Shown: piece after piece, positions 31,727 to 38,744 of the stretch
Layout: each line of letters begins with the position of its first letter
Numbering within the stretch: position 1 is the stretch's first letter
Origin: Candidatus Woesearchaeota archaeon
Lineage (GTDB): Archaea > Nanobdellota > Nanobdellia > Woesearchaeales > WJKL01
NCBI GenBank assembly: GCA_019322815.1
Contig: JAHWIB010000004.1
Span: 1 to 38,744, forward strand
DNA: 38,744 nt
Reading direction: 5' to 3'
Made by a program: the position numbers and the translations under genes
Notes under the pieces: model-generated
Seen by the model: only the letters and a program-made list of their open reading frames with translations
Databases searched by the model: none
Told to the model about the DNA's origin: nothing

Positions 31727-32941
31727 ATGCAGACTGGATATAGAGATGAATTACCAGATAATGTACTAAGCATTGACTTGTATGTTATAGAGAAGAGATT
31801 TCAATTATATTCCATGCTAAAAGATCAGCAGGGAAAACCTTATTCTAAGATAAGACTTTCTGTTTCGCAGCTTATAGGGCTTTTTGATACAGGGATAATC
31901 CCTGAAAAAGCAGGAAGAGGAGAGATAAGGCTGTCTTTATTGGAGATAGCAGCAGGCCAGGTTGAGTGCTATGAAGCAAACAGCAGGCAAAATTTTCCTA
32001 AAGATCTTCTTAAAAAATATGGATTTAGAAGAAAAGACCTTAATAATCTCATGAATAGCGAGCCTGATATCAAGATCATAATCGGAAATGTAAGAGAAGG
32101 AGAGACTGATCCTTTCAAGATGTATCTTGATGAGATATCAACTCATCCTCTGCTGACCAGAAGACAGGAAAAAAGATTAATAGGATTGATCAGGCAGGGA
32201 GACCTAGAATCAGAAAGGATAATGATGTGGTGCAACCAAAAGCTTGTTGCTTCTAGTGCTATTAGAACACATAAGAAGACAGGGTATGATAGGATGGATC
32301 TGGTGTTAGCAGGAAACATGGGATTAAGAGTAGCGCTGCAGAAATATGATCCAAGCATGGCAAAGTTCAGCACATACGCTCCTTATTGGATAGAGCAGAA
32401 GATGAGAAGAGAGATAGCAAATAATAGAAAAGGTTTGCATGTTCCTGTCCATATACAAGATAGCCTGCCAAGATATAAAAAGATGCTTATCCACTATCTT
32501 GGAGTTCATGGCAGGCCTCCAACACTGGAAGAAGTATGCCAGGAAACAGGGTGGAAAGAAAACAAGGCAGCAAATGTTTTGAAGGCTACAGATTTTAGCT
32601 TTGGTGGATTTCTTGAAGATCATCATTTAAAACCTTCTGCTGATGAACCAATAGAAGACTTTATGATGAAAGAAAAACTTGAAGAGATTTATGATCGTCT
32701 TCCTAAAATAAGGTATAAAGAGATAATCAAAAGAAGACACGGCCTTTTTGGATGCAGACAGGAAACATTAGAAGAGATAGGAGAAAGTTTTGATGTAACC
32801 AGGGAGAGAGTGAGACAATTGGAAGCAGAAGCGCTTGATTTTTACAGGACAGAGATGGGAGTTCCAACAAAAGTTGTTAACTGGGTGAATGGAAGAAGAA
32901 TTCCAAAGAGAAAGAAAAAAAATACTGAAGTTGCTGAATAA
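31727..32941 (+). CDS. RNA polymerase sigma-70 family factor in an archaeal genome
   Basis: 404 aa from ATG 31727. Residues 1-127 match nothing I recognise. Then come region 1.2 (DPFKMYLDEIS, 128-138), region 2 (CNQKLVASSAI, MDLVLAGNMGL, YDPSMAKFSTYAPYWIEQKM, about 168-230), region 3 (VPVHIQDSLPRY and HGRPPTLEEVCQETGW, about 239-276), and region 4 (LPKIRYKEIIKRRHGL, then the helix-turn-helix ETLEEIGESFDVTRERVRQLE, about 325-366), plus a basic tail. Polymerase-contact and DNA-melting motifs are intact, so it looks functional. Bacterial-type sigma factors have been reported in some uncultured archaea. How one works with an archaeal polymerase is unknown. The gene itself has an archaeal promoter. 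Confidence 0.92.
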   Translation: MQTGYRDELPDNVLSIDLYVIEKRFQLYSMLKDQQGKPYSKIRLSVSQLIGLFDTGIIPEKAGRGEIRLSLLEIAAGQVECYEANSRQNFPKDLLKKYGFRRKDLNNLMNSEPDIKIIIGNVREGETDPFKMYLDEISTHPLLTRRQEKRLIGLIRQGDLESERIMMWCNQKLVASSAIRTHKKTGYDRMDLVLAGNMGLRVALQKYDPSMAKFSTYAPYWIEQKMRREIANNRKGLHVPVHIQDSLPRYKKMLIHYLGVHGRPPTLEEVCQETGWKENKAANVLKATDFSFGGFLEDHHLKPSADEPIEDFMMKEKLEEIYDRLPKIRYKEIIKRRHGLFGCRQETLEEIGESFDVTRERVRQLEAEALDFYRTEMGVPTKVVNWVNGRRIPKRKKKNTEVAE

Positions 32942-32946
32942 ATTAT

Positions 32947-33594
32947 TTATTTCTTAATCTCTTTTGCTTTTGCAATTATGACACTGTATAGATTTCTGTC
33001 AAGCCCGAGAGCAAGCAGATAATCTTTCATAAGCTTCTCTTCAGCTTTGTCAATCTTTCCGTCAGCCAGCAATACCTTTGCAAGCTGAGCAACCATCAGC
33101 ATAACTCCTTCTGCTGTCAGGTATTTCTGCGAGCTTCTTAGGATCTTGAAAACATCATCATCATCTTTTGATTTAGTGACTTTCTGCACTGCCTTGCTGA
33201 TATCATTCTTGAATTCAGGGAATTTTGACGTCACTTTCTTGATCTCTTCTTTTTCTTCTTTGCATATCTTTCCGTCAGCTTTTGCCATATGGGTCATGCA
33301 GGCAGCCAATGCAACTGCAAAATTCTTTTTTGCATTTTTCTGGAAATCTTGCCTTTCTTTTTTATTTTTATTGAGCATATCCTTTATCTCTTTCTTGTAA
33401 GTCTGCTTGCATTTTACACATCTGTAGAAAGTGTCTATATGGCTTACAGGAAATATCGGAATAAAATACAATGTAAACCATCTTTTCAGATTGCTCAGCT
33501 CCAGATCACTGCCGCAGGAAGGGCACGCATTTTTCAGAACATCATTTTCACTGGATCTTGAGATCCTTGTTCTTGCACCGAATAATATTAGCAT
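32947..33594 (-). CDS. Zinc-ribbon plus TerB-like protein
   Basis: A 215-aa protein. An N-terminal zinc ribbon has CPSC (residues 24-27) and CVKC (about 59-62) on either side of a hydrophobic stretch (WFTLYFIPIFPV) that may dip into the membrane. Residues about 90-215 form a TerB-like helical domain with two acidic loops, MAKADGKICKEEKEEI and LLADGKIDKAEEKLM, which bind divalent metal in TerB relatives. TerB proteins are linked to stress and membrane-associated defence. Operator copy 4 lies 5 nt before its TATA (TTAATATA, 33646-33653). A strong GGAGG Shine-Dalgarno precedes the ATG. Confidence 0.75.
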   Translation of the reverse strand: MLILFGARTRISRSSENDVLKNACPSCGSDLELSNLKRWFTLYFIPIFPVSHIDTFYRCVKCKQTYKKEIKDMLNKNKKERQDFQKNAKKNFAVALAACMTHMAKADGKICKEEKEEIKKVTSKFPEFKNDISKAVQKVTKSKDDDDVFKILRSSQKYLTAEGVMLMVAQLAKVLLADGKIDKAEEKLMKDYLLALGLDRNLYSVIIAKAKEIKK

Positions 33595-33658
33595 AGTATC
33601 AGGCCTCCATTTGTCAAAATATAGCTAATATAGTGCCAAAAATCATATATTAAGATGT

Positions 33659-33678
33659 GTTGTCTTAATTGCTACAAC
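33659..33678 (-). promoter_or_regulatory. Operator copy 4
   Basis: The minus strand reads GTTGTAGCAATTAAGACAAC. Exactly 5 nt (ACATC) separate it from TTAATATA of the TerB-like gene. The gene on its other side ends here (33688), so only one promoter is served. Confidence 0.65.
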
Positions 33679-33687
33679 AGATAAGAA

Positions 33688-34353
33688 TTATTTCCTGACT
33701 TTTAGGCACTTAAGAGTGCCTCTTCCACTAGTATATGAACCTCTGCCAAATAAACAAGGCCCCATTGTTGTATTATAATACAAAACATCATCTTCTCTAG
33801 GATGCATAAAATACATACTTTCTGCTACCTTATATCTTGGTTCTTTGCTTGATTTGACTGGCAGCCCTTGATCATTGAATTTCAATTGAACACAGCAGAC
33901 ATTATCTCCCTTGCTAAAATGTTTTTTTCCAACTATTTTTTCCAATCTTTTTCTTTTACCTACCAATCTTTTCCTGACAACTCTATGTTCTGTTTCAATA
34001 TCCAATCCATCATAACCAGAACCTTCAACAAATTTTGCATCCAGCCATGTCCAAATATTCTTTTCATTGCTGTTTCTGCCGTATACTAACTCTAGAAGTT
34101 TTACAGATGAATACCAATCAATAGGATTGCCTGCTCCGTCATATAATCTGCTTCTGTTCTTTGCTGCTCTGTTCACTCCAACCAAATATTTCGCAACCAA
34201 TGCAGGGGTAGGCATGAAAAAACCTTCTTCAGCAAGCATAAAATGGGTATCTTCCCAGCCTGTTCCAGAAACTTCACATCTTTTTGAGATGCATACATTT
34301 GTGCCTGGTATCCTGACAAATTCTGAAAGATCAACATCATTTCTTTTTGGCAT
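33688..34353 (-). CDS. Hypothetical protein, 221 aa
   Basis: A basic soluble protein with a beta-rich start (FVRIPGTNVCISKRCEVSG), a central helical part, a lysine/arginine-rich stretch (RVVRKRLVGKRKRLEKIVGKK, about 122-142), and a C-terminal part with YFMHPREDDVLYYN and CLFGRGSYTSGRG. The basic stretch suggests nucleic acid binding, but no domain is recognised. It lies downstream of the 222-aa gene on the same strand (38-nt gap). Confidence 0.65.
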   Translation of the reverse strand: MPKRNDVDLSEFVRIPGTNVCISKRCEVSGTGWEDTHFMLAEEGFFMPTPALVAKYLVGVNRAAKNRSRLYDGAGNPIDWYSSVKLLELVYGRNSNEKNIWTWLDAKFVEGSGYDGLDIETEHRVVRKRLVGKRKRLEKIVGKKHFSKGDNVCCVQLKFNDQGLPVKSSKEPRYKVAESMYFMHPREDDVLYYNTTMGPCLFGRGSYTSGRGTLKCLKVRK

Positions 34354-34391
34354 TTAAATCACTGTATTTAGGATTTTTTATTAGATAATAT

Positions 34392-35060
34392 TTATTCAAT
34401 ACCCAGCATCTGCATGACATCTACTTCTTTTCCTTTTTCATGCTTTTGGAATGTTGAATATTTGTCTGACATATCACTTTCAGCTATTTTTGAAGGCACA
34501 GAAATAGTTAATCTTCTCAATTCATCTTCCATATGTTCTTCTTCAGGGATCCTGCGAAGAATCTGGATGCACTGCCCTCCTTCACTATCTACATATTCAG
34601 CTACTCTTACTTCTTCAGTGTCTTCTGGAATTCCTTCTGGAAAAACATATCCTTCTGGAAATAGATAACTTTTAAATATTGTAGGCCTGTCATCAACATC
34701 AACATCTCTGGTTATTATTTGCACGCAATCTTTAAATCCTAATATTTTTTCAATATCTGTTTCATTTCCTTTATCATGTCTTTCTGCCTTTTCATCTTTA
34801 GAAGGAGAAATAACATTAGGTCTGCCTTCTTGGTTATTAATAAGGCCTGAAATCTCATCTTCAAAACAAAAAGCCTGGTTTCTGTCTTTAGAATAAATAA
34901 CTACCTGGCCTCCTTTTTCATCTTCAAAAGAATAAGTTCTTACATATCTGGTTCCTTCAGGCACATTTTCTGGAAATTCATATCCCGCTGGATTATATGT
35001 TCTCCAAAAGACATTTCTATCTTCAAACCTTCCTTCCCCTGTTTCGATATTAACATACAT
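34392..35060 (-). CDS. Hypothetical protein with internal duplication, 222 aa
   Basis: Two repeats of about 105 residues. Repeat 1 has YEFPENVPEGTRYVRTYSFEDEKGGQVVIYSK, then NVISPSK, KGNETDIEKILGF. Repeat 2 has YVFPEGIPEDTEEVRVAEY...SEGGQCIQILR, then ISVPSK, KGKEVDVMQMLGI. The pattern Y-F-P-E-x-(V/I)-P-E-x-T marks each. It is acidic and has no signal peptide. It starts with a GGAGATGG Shine-Dalgarno-like leader and a TATA (TTTTTAAATAACC). The family is unknown. Confidence 0.65.
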   Translation of the reverse strand: MYVNIETGEGRFEDRNVFWRTYNPAGYEFPENVPEGTRYVRTYSFEDEKGGQVVIYSKDRNQAFCFEDEISGLINNQEGRPNVISPSKDEKAERHDKGNETDIEKILGFKDCVQIITRDVDVDDRPTIFKSYLFPEGYVFPEGIPEDTEEVRVAEYVDSEGGQCIQILRRIPEEEHMEDELRRLTISVPSKIAESDMSDKYSTFQKHEKGKEVDVMQMLGIE

Positions 35061-35172
35061 TTAAACCATCTCCTGCGAATATTTATGATATATCAGTCTA
35101 GGTTATTTAAAAAGTTTCGGGAAAATTACTGAAGAGAAATGTTTTTATATCTAAAGATTATTACCTTTTATT

Positions 35173-35820
35173 ATGAAGAAGGAAAGCAATTATCTAAGAT
35201 ATTTTTCCATTGCATCTTTCTTGTATTTTATAATATTCTTTGTCATGCTCAGAAAGGAAGGCATGTATTATTTTATATTATTTTTATCAATAGCCGGATT
35301 AGCGCTTTCATTTATGGTAATGAGAAAGAAGTTCTGGGCTTTGGTTCTGCTGATATTTATACTCTTAGTTCCGTTGATGTTTGTTCAATTAGGAGAAAGA
35401 AATCAGGCAATAAGACAGCTGGCAAACATTTCCCTGCTGGTTCTTCCATTTGCATTTTACGGAGTTACAATCAAAGTTCCTCTCAGGGGAAAGAAAAAAG
35501 ATGTTTATCCTAATTATGTAGGGCTTTCTGTCATAATATACTCAATCATAATGTTCATGACTGGATTATTCTTTGTGGCAGTTGATTTTCTTCCTGGAAT
35601 ATTGCTGGCATTTGCCTACAGCATATTCAGCTTCTTCCTTGGATTTAAGCTCCTCAAGAAAAGAAGATGGGCATTGATAACTCTTGTCTCGCTTTTAGGA
35701 ATTGATATAATAGTGAGAATATATTTTTTGATAATGTACAGGGCAAATATCTTATGGTTAATACTGCCGATTGCCCTAATAATACTTTCTGCTTTTGGCT
35801 TCAAATACATTAAGAAATAG
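35173..35820 (+). CDS. Multi-pass membrane protein, unknown function
   Basis: 215 aa with six to eight hydrophobic helices (about 9-25, 31-48, 53-70, 81-98, 113-132, 137-157, 164-185, 190-210), short basic loops (RKKFW, KVPLRGKKKD, KKRRW) and a basic C-terminus (KYIKK). No transporter or enzyme signature is recognised. The promoter TATA (TTTTTATATC) precedes the ATG by about 25 nt and lies divergent to the 222-aa gene. Confidence 0.7.
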   Translation: MKKESNYLRYFSIASFLYFIIFFVMLRKEGMYYFILFLSIAGLALSFMVMRKKFWALVLLIFILLVPLMFVQLGERNQAIRQLANISLLVLPFAFYGVTIKVPLRGKKKDVYPNYVGLSVIIYSIIMFMTGLFFVAVDFLPGILLAFAYSIFSFFLGFKLLKKRRWALITLVSLLGIDIIVRIYFLIMYRANILWLILPIALIILSAFGFKYIKK

Positions 35821-35834
35821 ATATCTTTCAGTTT

Positions 35835-36641
35835 CTATATTTTTATCTCGGCCATCTCAAAAGGGTCTTTCATTCCTGCGTGGAGATAAGGCTTTTCAGG
35901 ATCAAATCTTGCTCCTGCCAGAGCATATTTGTATATATTAGTTATAATATCATAATCTTCAATACCATCTGCTGCTGCTTTGTCAAAAGTTCTTTGGAAG
36001 ACAAGGCTATGTAATGTATTAAATGAAAAATTTTCTGTATTTATCGGACTGCCAAGAACAATCACATTGCCTTTTGCAGCGCTTACTCCATATCCGATTC
36101 CTCTTGCAACCCTCTTTGTCAAAATAGGAACCTCATCATCAAAATATTCAGGATGCTGTGCAGAAAGATCTGTTAAGAAATCAATATATTTAGCAGAATC
36201 ATTAATGCCTACATAAAATAAGGTGTTGTCATATCTTGCAAAACCCTCTTTAGCAGTTCCTATTGTCTTTATCTTAAAACCCTCTTTAAATTTTCCTACA
36301 ATAGCTTCTAATATCCCTTTTCTTCCTGCAGCGTCGTGCGCATTGAGGTAGAACCTTGCATGCTTTCCATCAGGAAGCCTATATTCTTTTGTGATAAAAC
36401 CATAATTTCCATTAAATGGATATAAGAAAATCTTGCTTTTGCCTAATTCCTCTATTTGTTTATATACTTCTTCTCTGGACATTCCTTTTACTTGTTTTCC
36501 GAAAACTCCAGTGATTATATCATAATAAGTTTCCCAGTCAGGATATTTATCATAAGTCTGAACTGTCTCACCAACATATTCTATAATCTGCCTTGGACTA
36601 AGAAAAGATCTGGATTCCAATACTTTCTGAATATCTTCCAT
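35835..36641 (-). CDS. Possible HopA1-like protein, operator-controlled
   Basis: A 268-aa soluble protein. From about residue 95 it shows an order of features reminiscent of the HopA1 family of bacterial effectors: ARFYLNAHDAAGRKGILEAIVGKF, GFARYDNTLFYVGI, VPILTKRVARGIGYGVSA and the SFNTLHSLV segment. The HopA1 fold's catalytic role is unsettled. This is weak, motif-level similarity. The minus TATA (TTTTTATA, 36664-36671) begins 5 nt from operator copy 5, shared with the divergent 70-aa gene. Confidence 0.4.
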   Translation of the reverse strand: MEDIQKVLESRSFLSPRQIIEYVGETVQTYDKYPDWETYYDIITGVFGKQVKGMSREEVYKQIEELGKSKIFLYPFNGNYGFITKEYRLPDGKHARFYLNAHDAAGRKGILEAIVGKFKEGFKIKTIGTAKEGFARYDNTLFYVGINDSAKYIDFLTDLSAQHPEYFDDEVPILTKRVARGIGYGVSAAKGNVIVLGSPINTENFSFNTLHSLVFQRTFDKAAADGIEDYDIITNIYKYALAGARFDPEKPYLHAGMKDPFEMAEIKI

Positions 36642-36676
36642 AGATCTTTAAAAGAAATCCAGCTATAAAAACAAAA

Positions 36677-36696
36677 GTTGTAGCTAATAGAACAAC
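36677..36696. promoter_or_regulatory. Operator copy 5, between divergent promoters
   Basis: GTTGTAGCTAATAGAACAAC. On the minus side, TTTTTATA begins after 5 nt (268-aa gene). On the plus side, TTTAAATA (36707-36714) begins after 10 nt (70-aa gene). Confidence 0.65.
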
Positions 36697-36736
36697 AAGA
36701 AATATCTTTAAATAAAACCTTAATTTGATCAATATT

Positions 36737-36949
36737 ATGACGCGTTATTATGAATTGACAATCAGGACAGAAGGCAGACTTTCTTTATATTATGCTGAAT
36801 GTGAAAGGCCAATAGATTTGGAAGATTTTAGAAACAGACCTCCAAAGATAAAAGGCAGCGCAACACTTGTTGAGATAACTCAACAAACATTTGACAGCAG
36901 GGTTGAAGCTATAAGAAGTCAGCTTGACCCTAATTTTCTTTATAACTAA
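36737..36949 (+). CDS. Hypothetical protein, 70 aa
   Basis: The start is set at ATG 36737, not the in-frame TTG at 36725, because the TATA at 36707-36714 is centred 26 nt before this ATG. The protein opens with beta strands (YYELTIRTEGRLSLYYAEC), then DLEDFRNRPPKIKGSATLVEI and a closing helix. It is a plausible small compact domain. No family is recognised. It belongs to the operator-5 divergent pair. Confidence 0.6.
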   Translation: MTRYYELTIRTEGRLSLYYAECERPIDLEDFRNRPPKIKGSATLVEITQQTFDSRVEAIRSQLDPNFLYN

Positions 36950-37016
36950 TAATATTACTAAAAAGTAGTAAAATGCAAAAGCTTTAAAAATAAATTAATA
37001 TTTCTTATAAGCTATT

Positions 37017-37649
37017 ATGCCAGAGGACAGATTGCTTGAGGAAATTGTATCTTTAAGACAAAATAGAAGTGCATTAGATATAGCAAGGGAAGCAGGCATT
37101 GAAAACAAAACTGCTTCAGACTGCAGAGCTTCACATTTACTTAATATGTACCTGCTTGGGAAGAAAAGAAAAGAACTTGTTGAAGCAGGAGACCAAGGAG
37201 ATAAAGAAAAATATGAAGCAGACCTTGCGCATGTTGATGAGCTGATTGCCTTTGAAGAAAGAAGATATTCTGAAAATCCTTTAGCCCGAGATTTCTCATT
37301 ATATCTTAAAATAATTGGAAGCCCATCTGAGTTTGTTTTTAATAAAGCAAGGAATAACCTATTTGGGAAGAGCAGCTGGGAACAAAGATTCTATGGCTTT
37401 GAACAAGAATTAAGAAAGGTTAAATATCCTACATTAGGTGAAGGAGAAATAAGACATCTGGAAGGAATCTATTTTGCAGCAAGAGCATCAATAGCAAATG
37501 GAGAATTAAGAGATTATATTGCAGAAGATCCTGAAAAGCTGAGAGTAATAGACAGCGCTCTTTCTTGTCTAAAATCTTATATTGATGTTTCAAGAGAAAC
37601 TCTAAGACTGCATGAAAGAGATAACGGGCCTTTTAAAACTCCGAGATAA
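37017..37649 (+). CDS. Hypothetical helical protein, 210 aa
   Basis: A charged, mostly helical soluble protein. Near the start LDIAREAGIENKTASD (about 20-35) could be a helix-turn-helix; the rest is helical hairpins (KRKELVEAGDQGDKEKYEADLAHVDEL). No known domain is recognised. A TATA (GCTTTAAAAATAAATT) lies about 30 nt upstream, preceded by the short dyad TTACTA-AAAAG-TAGTAA at about 36954-36970. Confidence 0.65.
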   Translation: MPEDRLLEEIVSLRQNRSALDIAREAGIENKTASDCRASHLLNMYLLGKKRKELVEAGDQGDKEKYEADLAHVDELIAFEERRYSENPLARDFSLYLKIIGSPSEFVFNKARNNLFGKSSWEQRFYGFEQELRKVKYPTLGEGEIRHLEGIYFAARASIANGELRDYIAEDPEKLRVIDSALSCLKSYIDVSRETLRLHERDNGPFKTPR

Positions 37650-37694
37650 ATTTTATTCAAGCTTTTTCTAGAAGAAATATAAAAAAAGAAAAAA

Positions 37695-38537
37695 TTAATT
37701 ATACATCTCCTGCAGTCCTGTTATGTCTGGCAGCTCTAATGTTCTCTTTTTGGTTTCTCCATAATCTCCATACCCATACATTGTCACTTCTGAGCAGGCT
37801 GTTTCATATTGGTCTCCAAGTCCAACACCATGGCCAAGTTCATGCACTGCTATGTTCTGCAGATCCATTACTGAAGGATCTAAAGCAGCATCTCCCCACG
37901 GGTAATATGTGTTGAATCTTATATCAAACTCAACAATCTGCCTGGATTTTGGAGGTCCTGAAAAATATCCCCATATGATTGTCACTGCAATTGTTCCAGG
38001 GTCATCTGCTCCAAAGGATATCTCATTTCTTCCGTCTGGTGCTGTTTCATCATAGTCTGCGCTGTAGTCAACTGCATAAGCATTGTTGAATAATTCGCTG
38101 CTTGTTGCATCATCCCATGTTCCTGCAGACACTGCTATTGTATTAGTTACAAATTCTTCTGACAATCCATAAGGATTAGAAGGATTAACATAATAACTAA
38201 CTGGAAGTGTTTTCCATTCAACGCCTTTTGCCAGGAAACTGTAGCAAGAATCAGCTGGCTCTTCTCCTGAACCGCAGTCAGCAGGGCATTTATTTGCATT
38301 TTCTCCTGGTTCACATATTCCGTTGCCGCATGATGTTCCTGGTTTTCCAAATCCTTTTTTATAATGGATAAATACGATCTTTTCCAGGCCTGGCGGCGTC
38401 AATACTTTGTCTTCTATCACTGGTGATTTATCTACTTTTGCGTTATCAGGCACGTCTAGATAAATCATAGAAGCAGTTGCTGTCATTGATAGCATTAAGA
38501 CTGCTATCACCAAAATTGATACTAGTCTTTTTTTCAT
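37695..38537 (-). CDS. Secreted matrixin-like zinc metalloprotease
   Basis: A 280-aa exported protein. A signal peptide (MKKRLVSILVIAVLMLSMTA) is followed by a small Cys-rich module CGNGICEPGENANKCPADCG (about 70-89), common in surface proteins of DPANN archaea and some bacteria. The protease domain has the zinc site HELGHGVGLGD (His at about 232, 236 and Asp/His-like third position 242) and a Met-turn VTMYGY about 25 residues later. This is the metzincin pattern with Asp as third ligand, as in snapalysin-like enzymes. It probably digests external protein or cell-wall material. A GGAGG Shine-Dalgarno (38546-38550) lies 8 nt before ATG, with a TATA (TTTATATAATA) further upstream. Confidence 0.88.
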   Translation of the reverse strand: MKKRLVSILVIAVLMLSMTATASMIYLDVPDNAKVDKSPVIEDKVLTPPGLEKIVFIHYKKGFGKPGTSCGNGICEPGENANKCPADCGSGEEPADSCYSFLAKGVEWKTLPVSYYVNPSNPYGLSEEFVTNTIAVSAGTWDDATSSELFNNAYAVDYSADYDETAPDGRNEISFGADDPGTIAVTIIWGYFSGPPKSRQIVEFDIRFNTYYPWGDAALDPSVMDLQNIAVHELGHGVGLGDQYETACSEVTMYGYGDYGETKKRTLELPDITGLQEMYN

Positions 38538-38617
38538 TTATATTTCCTCCTTTTTTGCATATAATAATACAGCGAGAGGATTTAAAGTAATATTATATAA
38601 ATTTTACCTAAAATCGA

Positions 38618-38738
38618 GGTCTGTCCCAAATCTCGTTCGCTCAGCTGAGACTACTATTAAAATAATTATATCAGCTGACGATGCGGTCTTATGATAAGCA
38701 TCCTAGCTCACTTGCCTATTGGCGACTTGGGACAGACC
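38618..38738. mobile_element. 121-bp element bounded by 12-bp terminal inverted repeats (MITE-like or IS end)
   Basis: GGTCTGTCCCAA (38618-38629) and TTGGGACAGACC (38727-38738) are perfect inverted repeats, with imperfect pairing continuing inward. Inside are two TCAGCTGA palindromes (38641-38648 and 38671-38678) and no coding sequence. Base composition is richer in G+C than the flank. It lies at the window edge. It looks like a miniature inverted-repeat element, but a structured RNA is possible. Confidence 0.5.
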
Positions 38739-38744
38739 CTTAAA

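Noticed and set aside
33595..33630. TTGACA and TACTAT near the TerB-like start, resembling a bacterial -35/-10 promoter.
   Set aside because: The spacing of 13 nt is too short, and a TATA box with operator lies upstream. Chance in AT-rich DNA is likely.

Overview
The window looks archaeal, most likely a DPANN lineage such as Woesearchaeota or Pacearchaeota. It is AT-rich and densely coded. Almost every gene has a TATA box (TTTAAATA or TTTATATA type) about 25-30 nt before its start codon, the archaeal leaderless arrangement. Archaeal-type Pth2 is present, as are many small proteins without recognisable homologues. Two genes are clearly bacterial in type: a sigma-70 factor (31727-32941) and a threonyl-tRNA synthetase with a TGS domain and an HxxxH editing domain. 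No rRNA, tRNA or CRISPR array was recognised. Both edges carry repeat-like DNA (hairpin 113-132; 121-bp inverted-repeat element 38618-38738), so the window may be a contig that ends in repeats.

Layout. 1-7.2 kb: an ARPP-1-like protein, a tRNA-thiolation PP-loop ATPase, a tandem pair of unknown paralogues, a large helical protein and a small CAP-domain protein. 7.2-10.9 kb: a beta-helix surface protein, Pth2 and an unknown protein. 11-19.7 kb: a peptide-bond island with a poly-gamma-glutamate-hydrolase-like protein, an N-formylglutamate-amidohydrolase-like protein, two ATP-grasp ligases (one apparently circularly permuted), three divergent M29 aminopeptidase homologues and a TIM-barrel amidohydrolase. 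19.7-23.7 kb: DUF1003, a coiled-coil protein, a Tiki/TraB-like membrane protein and ThrRS. 23.8-26.2 kb: a TolB-propeller surface protein flanked by two copies of a hairpin element. 26.2-30.3 kb: small unknown and zinc-ribbon proteins. 30.4-33.6 kb: a thioredoxin-fold lipoprotein, the sigma factor and a zinc-ribbon/TerB-like protein. 33.7-38.5 kb: unknowns, a membrane protein, a possible HopA1-like protein and a secreted matrixin-like protease.

Two things stand out as possible systems. The first is the 11-19.7 kb island: ATP-dependent amide ligases sit among several amide and peptide hydrolases, which suggests that a small peptide or gamma-glutamyl conjugate is made and recycled. The second is a 20-bp pseudo-palindrome, GTTGTAGC-N7-ACAAC, found five times. 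Each copy lies 5-10 bp upstream of a TATA box, and two copies sit exactly between divergent TATA boxes. It defines a putative regulon of about seven promoters, nearly all driving unknown genes plus a TerB-like and a HopA1-like gene. The window also encodes a sigma factor; no link between it and the motif can be shown from sequence alone.

Translation signals split into two classes. Secreted or surface genes tend to have 5' leaders with Shine-Dalgarno sequences, whereas most cytoplasmic genes appear leaderless.
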